64,000 bases of DNA from Croceicoccus bisphenolivorans (lineage in GTDB: Bacteria > Pseudomonadota > Alphaproteobacteria > Sphingomonadales > Sphingomonadaceae). The notes under the pieces were generated by a model. That model was not told the origin of the DNA and searched no databases. It saw nothing but the letters and a program-made list of their open reading frames with translations. Below are positions 51,275 through 59,685 of the stretch, in pieces. Positions within the stretch are counted from its first letter, which is position 1; the number at the start of each line of letters is the position of its first letter. The DNA lies in NCBI RefSeq assembly GCF_001634625.1, contig NZ_LRSE01000002.1, positions 1 through 64,000 of the forward strand, read 5' to 3'. A program made the position numbers and the translations under genes.

Positions 51275-52642
51275 TTAGGCGGGACTTGCGCCGCCTGCAA
51301 GTGTCTCTGCGGGTTTGATCGACCTAAGGAGGCCCGGAACGTACGCGCTGAGCGTTGCTGCGCGCAGAATGTAGGTGGCCGTAAAAGCGGTCCAGATACC
51401 GTAATTGCCATACGGTCGCAGCGCGAGGTCCAGCGCGATGTAGGCCAACGTGGTGACTATGGCGGCATTGCGCAGGGCTGCTCCGCGAGTCGCGCCGATG
51501 AAAATTCCGTCGAGCATCCACGACGGCGCGCCGAGCAAAGGAATCAGGGCGGCGAAAGGCAGGAAGGTAACTGCAGTCGCGTTCGTTGCCTCATCGGTCA
51601 CCATAACGTCGACGATCGTCTGGCCGCACAGCCAGTAGAGGATCGACAGCAAGGCACCGCCAGCAATGGCAAATTCGCTGGTCAACCGGACCGAACGCAG
51701 GAAGCGCGCGCGCGAACCGGCACCGATCGCCTGACCGACACGTGCTTCCGCCGTAAACGCAAAGGCGTCGAGCACGAACGCCGATACGCTCACGAACTGC
51801 AGCAGGACGTGGTTGGCGGCGAGCGTGCTGGTGCCGATCCGCGCGCCGGAACTTGCCAGCCATGTGAACACGAGCAGGAGTGCGATTGTACGGATCATCA
51901 AGTCGCGGTTGATGGCGAACAGACGGGCAAGCGCCGTCCGGTCGAGCAGCACATCAAGCGGAGTGCGGCGCAATAGCGAGACCGGGCCCAACCCCGTAAT
52001 CCGGCAGCAAAGCGCGATCCCGGTAAACACGGCGATCCATTCCGCCCCTGCCGTTCCGGCACCGATCCCGCCGGCACCAAGACCCGCGCCCCATACCAGC
52101 GCTACGTTGAGTGCAGCGTTGCAGGCATTCATCACCAGTTGCAGCACCAGCGCCGAACGGGTGCGGCCAAGGCCCAGCAGCCAGCCGGTGATCGCGAATA
52201 CGGCAAGTGCGGCGGGCGCGCCGAAGAAGCGTGCGGTTATGTAGGCATCCGCCTCGCCGCTGACCTTTTCGCCCCCCGCCATCACGGCAAGCGCAAGCGT
52301 GGACAGCGGTATCTGAAGAAGTGTCAGGGCCAACCCGATGGCAAGCCCGATGCCGATGCCCCTGACGAGGAGGGCATTGACCTCGCCATCATCGCCGCTG
52401 CCCTGCGCTTTCGCTGTAAGGCCCGTCAGCCCCATGCGCAGGAAGCCAAATGTCCAGAAAACAAGGGTGATGATCGTCGCGCCCAGCGCCACGCCGGCGA
52501 GTGCGGCTGCATCCCCGGTGCGGCCGACGACGATCGTGTCGATGATGCCGACCAGCGGGACGGATGCCTGCCCCACCATGATCGGCCATGCCTGAGAAAG
52601 GATCGCGCGGCGGGTCAGCGGCAGGTCTGGCGAAGTGGTCAC
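51275..52642 (-). CDS. MATE-family efflux transporter
   Basis: 455 residues with about twelve membrane helices in two halves. The first half opens with QAWPIMVGQASVPLVGIIDT, the typical MATE P-x-x-x-x-Q-x-x-x-x-x-x-D segment. The DinF-like branch is likely from the GIIDTIVVGRTGD motif. MATE proteins export cationic drugs or metabolites by Na+ or H+ antiport. It may be co-transcribed with argG; substrate not predictable. Confidence 0.9.
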   Translation of the reverse strand: MTTSPDLPLTRRAILSQAWPIMVGQASVPLVGIIDTIVVGRTGDAAALAGVALGATIITLVFWTFGFLRMGLTGLTAKAQGSGDDGEVNALLVRGIGIGLAIGLALTLLQIPLSTLALAVMAGGEKVSGEADAYITARFFGAPAALAVFAITGWLLGLGRTRSALVLQLVMNACNAALNVALVWGAGLGAGGIGAGTAGAEWIAVFTGIALCCRITGLGPVSLLRRTPLDVLLDRTALARLFAINRDLMIRTIALLLVFTWLASSGARIGTSTLAANHVLLQFVSVSAFVLDAFAFTAEARVGQAIGAGSRARFLRSVRLTSEFAIAGGALLSILYWLCGQTIVDVMVTDEATNATAVTFLPFAALIPLLGAPSWMLDGIFIGATRGAALRNAAIVTTLAYIALDLALRPYGNYGIWTAFTATYILRAATLSAYVPGLLRSIKPAETLAGGASPA

Positions 52643-52673
52643 CGGCTGCAGATGGACCGGCGCGGCGTGCGCA

Positions 52674-53927
52674 TCAAGCCGGGCTGATCAGGTTGCTCTC
52701 TGCCGCTGCCATGTAATCGCGCGACAGGGGCAGGGCGCGGCGGTCGCGCACGTACTGGATCTGGTAATTGCACATGCCGCCGCTTTCGAAAGCGGCAGTC
52801 GCGCCGGAAAGGTAGAAACTCCACATCCGGAAGAAGCGCGGATCATACATCGCCTCGATCTCGGACTGGTGCGCCATGCAGCGGTCGTACCAGCAGCGCA
52901 GGGTCTTGGCGTAATGGATGCGCAGGGTTTCCACGTCGCTGGCGATCAGGCGGACCTTCTCGCTCGCCGCGACGGTTTCGGACAGGGCGGGGATGTAGCC
53001 GCCGGGAAAGATGTACTTGCGCGTGAAGGCGTCCGTCATGCCCGGCGCACCCATGCGGCCGATCGTGTGGATCAACGCCACTCCATCCTGATGCATGAGA
53101 TTGCCGACGGAGCGGAAGTACGTTTCGAACTGTGGCTGGCCGACGTGTTCGAACATGCCGACGGAAACGATCCTGTCGAACCGGCGGCCCGATGCGGCCA
53201 GATCGCGATAATCGACAAGTTCGAAACTGACCTTGTCTGCCACGCTCGCCGCCTCCGCACGCTTGCGGGCAAGCGCCAGCTGCTCTTGCGAAAGCGTGAT
53301 GCCGGTAACCCGCACGCCCGCTTTCTGCGCAAGGAAGATCGCCATGCCGCCCCAGCCGCAACCGATGTCGAGCACATGCTGCCCCGGTTCGAGCGCGAGC
53401 TTGGCGGCGATGTGGGCCAGCTTCTCGTGCTGGGCTTCCTCCAGCGTCATGCCCTCGCGCGGCCAGTAGGCGCACGAATACTGCATGTGCGGGGCATCGA
53501 GCATCAGTTCGTAGAGATCGTTGCCGATGTCGTAATGGTGGGCGACATTGCTTCTGGAACTGGAGGCGCGGTTGGTCGCGCTGCGCAGATAGGCGACGCG
53601 GTCCTTCATGCGGCGCAGGAACGTGGGTGGGCGCAAACGCTGCCCCTTGTCCCACGGCTGGTTGGCGCGCAGCATGTGGATCAGTTCCATGATCCCGCCG
53701 CCTTCGATGACCAGCCTGCCGTCCATGTAGGCTTCCGCCGCGCCGAGGCGAGGGTCAGTCAGGATCTGGCGCGTGGCCCCTTTGCGCAGGGTGATCGACA
53801 GGTCTTCGAAGCCTGCGGCCGGTGTGCCGAAGGTCTGCATCCCTCCGCCTTCGAAGTGAACCTCCAGCGTTCCCTGTTCGACGGTGCTCGCGAAAAAGCG
53901 GGCGATGATCCGGTCGGAAGCACTCAT
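52674..53927 (-). CDS. Cyclopropane-fatty-acid synthase-type methyltransferase
   Basis: 417 residues. SAM motif VLDIGCGWGGMAIFLAQ, the substrate/bicarbonate region HHYDIGNDLYELMLD and QYSCAYWPREG, and YIFPGGYIPALSE are hallmarks of the Cfa/Mma-family enzymes that methylenate or methylate unsaturated acyl chains of membrane phospholipids. Length and the C-terminal helical lid are normal. The exact product (cyclopropane or methylated acyl) is not certain. Confidence 0.9.
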   Translation of the reverse strand: MSASDRIIARFFASTVEQGTLEVHFEGGGMQTFGTPAAGFEDLSITLRKGATRQILTDPRLGAAEAYMDGRLVIEGGGIMELIHMLRANQPWDKGQRLRPPTFLRRMKDRVAYLRSATNRASSSRSNVAHHYDIGNDLYELMLDAPHMQYSCAYWPREGMTLEEAQHEKLAHIAAKLALEPGQHVLDIGCGWGGMAIFLAQKAGVRVTGITLSQEQLALARKRAEAASVADKVSFELVDYRDLAASGRRFDRIVSVGMFEHVGQPQFETYFRSVGNLMHQDGVALIHTIGRMGAPGMTDAFTRKYIFPGGYIPALSETVAASEKVRLIASDVETLRIHYAKTLRCWYDRCMAHQSEIEAMYDPRFFRMWSFYLSGATAAFESGGMCNYQIQYVRDRRALPLSRDYMAAAESNLISPA

Positions 53928-53948
53928 GTCGCTGAATGTAGACGCTTG

Positions 53949-54752
53949 TCAGCCATCGGACGCAAGCGGCAATCGCGCATCGGTCTGGCTGTCCCCGCGC
54001 GCGAGGAACAGTACGTCGCGTTCCTGCTGCATCAGGTGCTGGCCCGAATCGACGTAGAGCACCTGTCCGCTCGCTGCTACGCCGCTGGCGAGGAAAAGCG
54101 CGGCATCGGCCAGTTCATCGGGATCGGTCAGACGGTGCAGCAGGTTCATGCGCCCGCTTGCCTCGTGCTCTGCCTCCACCTGGTCGAAGCTGGGCAGCAT
54201 TGCTCCGGGGCACAGGCCATAGATGCGATCGGGCGTACCCCGTCGCGCCATGGCCAGCATCTCGGTTGCCGAGGCGAGCGCCGCCTTGGCCATCGTGTAG
54301 CTGAAGAAATCGGGATTCATGTTGGCCAGCTTCTGGTCGAGCACGTTGATGACGCACCGCCCCGTTTGGGTACGGGCCTTTGCCAGATAGCGTTGCGCCA
54401 GCAGGACCGGCCCTTCGGCGTTTATTTTCATCGAATGGTCGAACGTGTCGTGATCGATCAGGCGAGCATCATCGAATTCGAAGATCGAGGCGCAATTGAT
54501 CAGTGCGCACCAGCCCTCCACCCGCGCCGCGAGATCGTTGACGCATGATTCGATCGCATCGCTGTCGGCAAGGTCGAAACTCACCACTTCCGCGCTCGGC
54601 AAGGCCGCTGCCAGCGATTCGGCATCGTCGTCGGAGTGTAGGTGATGGATCACAACGTGCCAGCCCGCGGCGGCGAATCGCTCGGCAATCGTCTTGCCCA
54701 GCCGCCTTGCCGCGCCTGTGACCAGTACCGATGGAAGAGTGCGTGAGGACAT
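53949..54752 (-). CDS. Short-chain dehydrogenase/reductase
   Basis: 267 residues from ATG 54752. The cofactor motif TGAARRLGKTIAERFAAAGW, LINCASIFEF (an NxAS-type block) and catalytic YTMAK are present. RR after the Gly motif and LDQKLANMNPDFFSYTMAK are like pteridine reductase/FolM-type enzymes, so dihydromonapterin or dihydrobiopterin is a possible substrate. It ends 21 bases from the Cfa-type gene and probably shares its transcript. Confidence 0.82.
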   Translation of the reverse strand: MSSRTLPSVLVTGAARRLGKTIAERFAAAGWHVVIHHLHSDDDAESLAAALPSAEVVSFDLADSDAIESCVNDLAARVEGWCALINCASIFEFDDARLIDHDTFDHSMKINAEGPVLLAQRYLAKARTQTGRCVINVLDQKLANMNPDFFSYTMAKAALASATEMLAMARRGTPDRIYGLCPGAMLPSFDQVEAEHEASGRMNLLHRLTDPDELADAALFLASGVAASGQVLYVDSGQHLMQQERDVLFLARGDSQTDARLPLASDG

Positions 54753-54800
54753 GGAGATGCTTGGACCATATTTGCCCCGGCACCGCAAATGCGCTGCATA

Positions 54801-54840
54801 GGAAAGGGGCCGGAAATCTTTCGATTTCCGACCCCTTTCC
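54801..54840. terminator. Strong hairpin terminator
   Basis: GGAAAGGGG-C-CGGAAATC, loop TTTC, GATTTCCG-A-CCCCTTTCC: 18 bp with one mismatch. It sits just past the stop of the minus-strand glycine-zipper gene and about 50 bases before the SDR gene. Confidence 0.75.
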
Positions 54841-54862
54841 TAACATTCCTCAACGGTGGCGA

Positions 54863-55225
54863 TTAACGGCAGCGGGCGTCGCCCTTGTCGATTGCGCGAC
54901 CGATGATGGCACCGGCAGCGGCGCCAAGGATGGTGCCGGTCGTCCTGTCACGGCCACCGTCGATTTCACGGCCGAGCAGCGCGCCGCCGGCGGCACCGAT
55001 GATCAGGCCGGTCGTGCCGTCGTTGCGCTTGCAGTAATAGCGCCCGTCGTCGCCGCGCCAGTAACGGTCGCCACGGCGCATCAGGCGCGGTTCGTAATAA
55101 CGGTCGCCCTTGTGCTTGGCGCGCGCGCCATGGGCCGGGGCCCATGGCGGCGGGTCCGCCATTGCGGGGGCGGCGGGAAGCGCGACGGCGGCTGCCAGCA
55201 CGGCTCCGATCAAACCCTTTTTCAT
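54863..55225 (-). CDS. Glycine-zipper secreted protein
   Basis: 120 residues. Signal peptide ending at APAMA, a Pro/Arg/Tyr-rich basic segment, RYYCKRNDGTTGLIIGAAGG, then two Gly-zipper helices: GAAGGALLGREIDGG and GAAAGAIIGRAIDKG. This is the Rickettsia 17-kDa/2TM glycine-zipper type of outer-membrane-associated protein. Its two Cys flank the zipper. Function not known. Confidence 0.85.
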   Translation of the reverse strand: MKKGLIGAVLAAAVALPAAPAMADPPPWAPAHGARAKHKGDRYYEPRLMRRGDRYWRGDDGRYYCKRNDGTTGLIIGAAGGALLGREIDGGRDRTTGTILGAAAGAIIGRAIDKGDARCR

Positions 55226-55395
55226 CTCTTGTCCCTTTCTGTCTTTCGACTACCCGTAGGCAGTGCTTGAAGCCGAGAATGGATCCGCGAACCGGAACGC
55301 GCGATGAACCGATCCTTCAGAAAAAGAGTAGCGGGCGAACCGTTTCCGGAATGCGACGAAACGCGCTTAACCCGTTCTAAACCATTGCGATCGGC

Positions 55396-55989
55396 CTAGA
55401 GCGCGGCGATCTGCTCCTCTGCCGCCTCTACCGCACCGTCGGGGCCATGCACGCCAACGCCGTGGGCGCGCACGAAAGTGATGTCGGTGACCCCGATGAA
55501 GTTCAGAAAAGCCTCGATCAGGCCTTCGTGATAGGTCAGCGGCGGTTCGCCCGGCTGGTAACGGCCGCCCGCCGCCGATGCGACGATCACGCGCCGACCG
55601 CCGGCAAGCCCTTCGACACCGTTCTCGCCATAACGGAACGTGACGCGCGGAATGCCGAGGCGATCGATCCATGACTTGAGGTTGGAGGGGATGGTGAAAT
55701 TGTACATCGGCGCGCCGATCACCACGACGTCTGCGACCAGAAATTCGTCCAGAACCTTCTTTTCCGATGTGGCGGCCGCCTTCATATCGTCGGTCCGGTC
55801 TTCTTCGGGAAAGCGGATGGCGCCGGTCAGGACAGGGTTGAGGTGGGCGAGCGGCTCGGTGCCGAGATCGCGATAAACAACGTCCGCACCGGTATTGTCG
55901 GCCTTCAGCTTCTCAACGATCTTCGCGGTCAGTGCGCGGCTGACGGATGCCGCGCCGGTGGTGGCGCTGTCGATGTGCAGGATATTCAC
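55396..55989 (-). CDS. azoR: FMN-dependent NADH-azoreductase
   Basis: 197 residues from GTG 55989, which has GGAG at good spacing; the family start NILHIDSA follows at once. A TTG seven codons upstream is less likely. Flavodoxin-like quinone/azo reductase: GAPMYNFTIPSNLKSWIDR is the FMN-binding region and ASAAGGRY the second loop. Reduces quinones and azo compounds with NADH. Divergent from an HxlR-family regulator, probably its repressor. Confidence 0.92.
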   Translation of the reverse strand: MNILHIDSATTGAASVSRALTAKIVEKLKADNTGADVVYRDLGTEPLAHLNPVLTGAIRFPEEDRTDDMKAAATSEKKVLDEFLVADVVVIGAPMYNFTIPSNLKSWIDRLGIPRVTFRYGENGVEGLAGGRRVIVASAAGGRYQPGEPPLTYHEGLIEAFLNFIGVTDITFVRAHGVGVHGPDGAVEAAEEQIAAL

Positions 55990-56004
55990 TTTGCATTTCT
56001 CCGG

Positions 56005-56016
56005 TATCAAATGATA
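56005..56016. promoter_or_regulatory. Candidate operator between azoR and its regulator
   Basis: TATCAAATGATA, an inverted repeat (TATCA/TGATA) centred in the 38-base gap shared by both divergent starts. A good place for autoregulation and azoR repression by the HxlR protein. Confidence 0.45.
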
Positions 56017-56027
56017 ACTACCGGCAT

Positions 56028-56453
56028 ATGGTTACGAACCTCGCAGATGCACAAGAAGGCACAGCAAAGTCCCGAAGGCACACCGGTGTAACCGCCGTGA
56101 TTGAGGCGAGCGGTGCGTGCGACGCGGTGACCGACATGCTGTCACGCGTTGGCGACAAGTGGTCGATGCAGGTTGTGATGAAGCTTGGCGAGAAATCGCG
56201 CCGCTTCAACGAACTGCGCCGCGCGGTTGAGGGCATTTCCCAGCGGATGCTCACCCGAACGCTGAGGAACCTTGAACGGGACGGGCTGATCAGTCGCACC
56301 GTCACGCCGACGGTCCCGCCGCGCGTGGACTATGCGCTAACGCCGTTGGGCCATTCGTTGTGGGGGCCGGTCATGCGGCTCAGCACATGGGTGCTTGAAA
56401 ACCGTTCGGAGATAGAGGCTTCGCGCAGCGCATACGACACGCGCGAAATCTAG
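56028..56453 (+). CDS. HxlR-family transcription regulator
   Basis: 141 residues. A winged-helix HxlR domain starts at the single conserved Cys (ACDAVTDMLSRVGDKWSMQV, Cys about 31) and continues through FNELRRAVEGISQRMLTRTL and VDYALTPLGHSL. In several HxlR proteins this Cys senses electrophiles or peroxides (YodB, HypR). Neighbour azoR supports a quinone/diamide sensor. An N-terminal ~25-residue extension precedes the domain. Confidence 0.9.
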   Translation: MVTNLADAQEGTAKSRRHTGVTAVIEASGACDAVTDMLSRVGDKWSMQVVMKLGEKSRRFNELRRAVEGISQRMLTRTLRNLERDGLISRTVTPTVPPRVDYALTPLGHSLWGPVMRLSTWVLENRSEIEASRSAYDTREI

Positions 56454-56454
56454 C

Positions 56455-57699
56455 TCATTCCTCCAGCGCGGCCTGTTTTTCGGCGGCGATCCGGTCCAGT
56501 TCGGCGCGGCTCTTCTTTTCCGCCGCAGTCTTCAGCTGTCCGCAGGCAGCATCGATGTCGCGCCCCCGCGGGGTGCGCACCGGCGCGCTGATTCCGGCTT
56601 CGAAAACGATGTTCGAAAACGCCCTGATGCGTTCGGGCGATGAACATTCATAGGGCGCGCCGGGCCACGGGTTGAACGGGATCAGGTTCACCTTGGCAGG
56701 CAGCTTGTACTGCTTGATCAGGCGCACGAGTTCGCGTGCATCGTCGTCGCTGTCGTTCTTGTCCTTCAGCATGACGTATTCGAACGTGATGCGCCGCGCG
56801 TTGGATGCGCCGGGATAGTCGGCACAGGCCTGCAGCAGCTCCTCGATGCCGTACTTCTTGTTGATCGGCACGATCTCGTCACGGATATCCTTGGTGATCG
56901 CGTGGAGCGAGACGGCGAGGTTCACGCCAATCTCTTCGCCGCAGCGCTCCATCATCGGCACGACACCGCTGGTGGACAGCGTGATGCGCCGCTTGGACAG
57001 GGCCAGTCCGTCGCCGTCCATCACGATTTTCAGCGCATCGCGGACATTGTCGAAATTATAGAGCGGCTCGCCCATGCCCATCATCACGATGTTGGTAAGC
57101 AGGCGCCCGTCGGAGGTATAGGTACCCTCATCCTCGGCATCGTCGAGGCCGTCCATCCGCCCCTTCGGCCATTCGCCCAGCGCGTCGCGGGCCAGCATGA
57201 CCTGTCCCACGATTTCGCCAGGCGTCAGGTTGCGGACAAGGCGCATCGTGCCGGTGTGGCAGAAGCGGCAATTCAACGTGCAGCCCACTTGGCTCGACAC
57301 GCAGAGCGTGCCGCGATCGGCATCGGGGATGAACACCATCTCGAAATCGTGGTTGTCCGCCGTGCGCAGCAGCCATTTTCGGGTGCCGTCGCTCGAATGC
57401 TGGGCCTCCACCACTTCCGGTCGGGCGATGACGAACCGTTCGGCCAGCCAAGGGCGCATCGTTTTGGCAATGTCGGTCATCGCGTCGAAATCGGATACGC
57501 CGCGATGATAGACCCAGTGCCAGACCTGCTTGCCACGCAGCTTGGCCGCCTTCGCGTCGAGCCCCGCCTGTTCGAACAGAGAGGCGATCTGCTTGCGCGG
57601 CAGGCCGAGCAGGTCGACGCGCCCGTCTTCGCGCGGCGTAACCTCCCGCGGAACGGGAACGGGATCGATGTGGCCCGGGACAGGCATGTTCATGTGCAT
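56455..57699 (-). CDS. rlmN: Dual-specificity 23S rRNA/tRNA adenosine C2-methyltransferase
   Basis: 414 residues from ATG 57699 (ATGs two and four codons in are alternatives). Radical SAM enzyme that makes m2A2503 in 23S rRNA and m2A37 in tRNAs. The 4Fe-4S motif CTLNCRFC has Cys at 140, 144 and 147. The SAM loop MGMGEPL and the C-terminal Cys in [11 protein letters not shown], the mRNA-independent acceptor Cys, are all present. The last ~25 residues are Lys/Glu/Ala-rich. Confidence 0.95.
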   Translation of the reverse strand: MHMNMPVPGHIDPVPVPREVTPREDGRVDLLGLPRKQIASLFEQAGLDAKAAKLRGKQVWHWVYHRGVSDFDAMTDIAKTMRPWLAERFVIARPEVVEAQHSSDGTRKWLLRTADNHDFEMVFIPDADRGTLCVSSQVGCTLNCRFCHTGTMRLVRNLTPGEIVGQVMLARDALGEWPKGRMDGLDDAEDEGTYTSDGRLLTNIVMMGMGEPLYNFDNVRDALKIVMDGDGLALSKRRITLSTSGVVPMMERCGEEIGVNLAVSLHAITKDIRDEIVPINKKYGIEELLQACADYPGASNARRITFEYVMLKDKNDSDDDARELVRLIKQYKLPAKVNLIPFNPWPGAPYECSSPERIRAFSNIVFEAGISAPVRTPRGRDIDAACGQLKTAAEKKSRAELDRIAAEKQAALEE

Positions 57700-57970
57700 G
57701 GCGCGCCATATAGAGAGGAACCGCACGTGCGCAAAGGGCGCGTGAACACCGCTTTCAAGATGTGGTTCCGCACCATTTGGTATCACGATGGTGTTCGTCG
57801 CGAAATCGGCACGTCAGAACGGCAAATTGTGCCCTTTTTTCGGTGAGTTGGGACGTTGTCTGCCGTTCATGAAACAACGCTCGCCCCTCGATCATTTCCG
57901 TGGTCCACACCCCGCCGTGGGGCATCGCACCCCACTGATGGGGGCAATGAGGGAAATGATTGGAGTTATT

Positions 57971-58633
57971 ATGAAAAAGATCGTTGCAATTCTCGCCACC
58001 GGTACCGCTTTCGGCGCCATGGCCATGCCCGCAGCTGCGCAGGACTACGATTTCAGCGGCCCGCGCGTCGAAGCCATTGTCGGTTACGACATTTCTCAGG
58101 CAGGGTCGGACGCCGACAATGACCTGAACGACGCTGACGACCAGTCGATCGATGGTCTGCTTTATGGTGTCGGCATCGGTTACGACATCGACATGGGCGG
58201 CATGGTGTTCGGTGTCGAAGGTGAATACACCGACTCGACTGCGAAGACCGAGTTCAGCGATGGCGGTGACTACGAAGGCTTCGGCCTTGGCAGCGTCGAT
58301 ACCGGTCGGGATCTCTACATCGGTGCGCGCCTTGGTGCCAAGGTTGCACCGGACCTGCTTGCCTACGTGAAGGGCGGTTACACCAACGCTCGTTACAACG
58401 TTCTGGCAGCCGATGGCGAAAGCGAGCTTGATCAGGACATCAACGTCGACGGCTGGCGCGCCGGTGCGGGCCTTGAGTACGCGATGAGCAGCAACACGTT
58501 CACCAAGCTCGAGTACCGCTATTCGAACTATAGCGAGGCGGAATTCGAGAATGGCGACCTGCCCGACAGCGACCGTTTTGACATCGATACCGACCGTCAC
58601 CAGATCGTGGCATCGGTGGGCATGCGCTTCTAA
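57971..58633 (+). CDS. Outer-membrane beta-barrel protein
   Basis: 220 residues from ATG 57971 (TGGAG upstream). Signal peptide KKIVAILATGTAFGAMAM to PAAAQ, then an eight-strand porin-type barrel: VEAIVGYDISQ, YGVGIGYDIDMGGMVFGVEG, LYIGARLGAKV, and the last strand QIVASVGMRF with a terminal Phe for BAM recognition. Acidic loops (SDADNDLNDADDQS, DLPDSDRFDIDTDRH). Typical of Omp25/OmpW-like surface proteins in alphaproteobacteria. Function of the barrel is structural or adhesive in relatives. Confidence 0.88.
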   Translation: MKKIVAILATGTAFGAMAMPAAAQDYDFSGPRVEAIVGYDISQAGSDADNDLNDADDQSIDGLLYGVGIGYDIDMGGMVFGVEGEYTDSTAKTEFSDGGDYEGFGLGSVDTGRDLYIGARLGAKVAPDLLAYVKGGYTNARYNVLAADGESELDQDINVDGWRAGAGLEYAMSSNTFTKLEYRYSNYSEAEFENGDLPDSDRFDIDTDRHQIVASVGMRF

Positions 58634-58687
58634 GCGAAAAGCAGTCCCAAGAGAGCGCGGGTCGGGAAACCGGCCCGCGTTTTCATA

Positions 58688-59152
58688 TCAGCGGCAGGCG
58701 ACGATCGCGGAATCGATGGCTGTCGGCGCGCCTGTCAGCTTGTACGCGTCGCGGAAGAAACGGCCCTGGCTGTCCCGCGCGCCCAGGGTCATCGTATCGC
58801 GGTTGCGGATGGCGGCGATGATTGCCGCATTGTCGTCCTTGCCCCATGCGCTGTCCCCTCCGCCTTCAAGCCGGAAACGCCGGTTGCCGACATCGAGCGT
58901 GACGATGGCATCGCGGGCGAGAGTGCGTGAAAGCCGCATGGTGAAGCGTTCCGCGCCCGGCGCAACAGTGATGTTGGCAAATGGCTGCCGTTCACGGGAA
59001 TAGGGCGAAGGCTCGGCCATGGCGATGGCGTAGCAGGTTCGCCCGTCGCGAAACGCGCCCCAGCCGGAATGAACAGATACCGCTTCAGGCTGCGCGGAAG
59101 CAGCCGTCGCGGTGGCCAGCGTCGCCAGCAGCAATGGCAGCCACCTAGTCAT
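58688..59152 (-). CDS. Secreted IalB-like protein
   Basis: 154 residues. Signal peptide MTRWLPLLLATLATATAASA. SGWGAFRDGRTCYAIAMAEPS resembles the invasion-associated locus B (IalB) core, and Cys in RTCYAI and the terminal VACR could pair. The protein is shorter than Bartonella IalB. The gene start lies inside the greB end (8-base overlap), so expression may be coupled to greB. Confidence 0.62.
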   Translation of the reverse strand: MTRWLPLLLATLATATAASAQPEAVSVHSGWGAFRDGRTCYAIAMAEPSPYSRERQPFANITVAPGAERFTMRLSRTLARDAIVTLDVGNRRFRLEGGGDSAWGKDDNAAIIAAIRNRDTMTLGARDSQGRFFRDAYKLTGAPTAIDSAIVACR

Positions 59153-59636
59153 AGGCGATGGCCATCACTTCCCATTCCTTGTCACCTGCCGGAAGCCGCA
59201 CGGTGCGCAGATCACCCACGGAGGAACCGCGCAATGCGCGCGCGAGTGGGGAGCCCCAGCCGATCAGGCCCTTGCCGGCATCGGCCTCGTCGTCCCCCAC
59301 GATCGTGACCGTGCGATGCTCGTCATCCTCGTCCGCAATCGTTACGGCCGCGCCGAAGAATACGCGGCTTTTATCGGGTTGTTCGGAGGGGACGACGACG
59401 CGGGCAGCCTTCATCCGGCGGGAGAGGTGGGCCAGTTCACGGTCGATCTCCCGCAGGCGCTTGCGTCCGTAGATGTAGTCGCCGTTCTCGCTCCGGTCAC
59501 CGTTGCCTGCGGCCCAGCTGACGATATCGACGATCTTCGGACGCTCGTCCCCCAACAGCACGTCATAACGCGCGCGCAATGCGGAATAGCCCGCAGGCGT
59601 GATCGGGTTGCCCTTTACTTTTGCCGGCTCGCTCAT
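59145..59636 (-). CDS. greB: Transcript cleavage factor GreB
   Basis: 163 residues. N-terminal coiled-coil with NGDRSENGDYIYGRKRLREI, whose acidic tip (D..E) reaches the RNA polymerase active site; the YIYGRKRLREID string is GreB- rather than GreA-like. The C-terminal FKBP-like domain ends near GKEWEVMAIAYD-type residues. It rescues backtracked polymerase. Confidence 0.92.
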   Translation of the reverse strand: MSEPAKVKGNPITPAGYSALRARYDVLLGDERPKIVDIVSWAAGNGDRSENGDYIYGRKRLREIDRELAHLSRRMKAARVVVPSEQPDKSRVFFGAAVTIADEDDEHRTVTIVGDDEADAGKGLIGWGSPLARALRGSSVGDLRTVRLPAGDKEWEVMAIAYD

Positions 59637-59685
59637 ACCGCGTTCCTAGCGCGCGGCATGCCATCATGCCAACGCGTGAGGGAGC

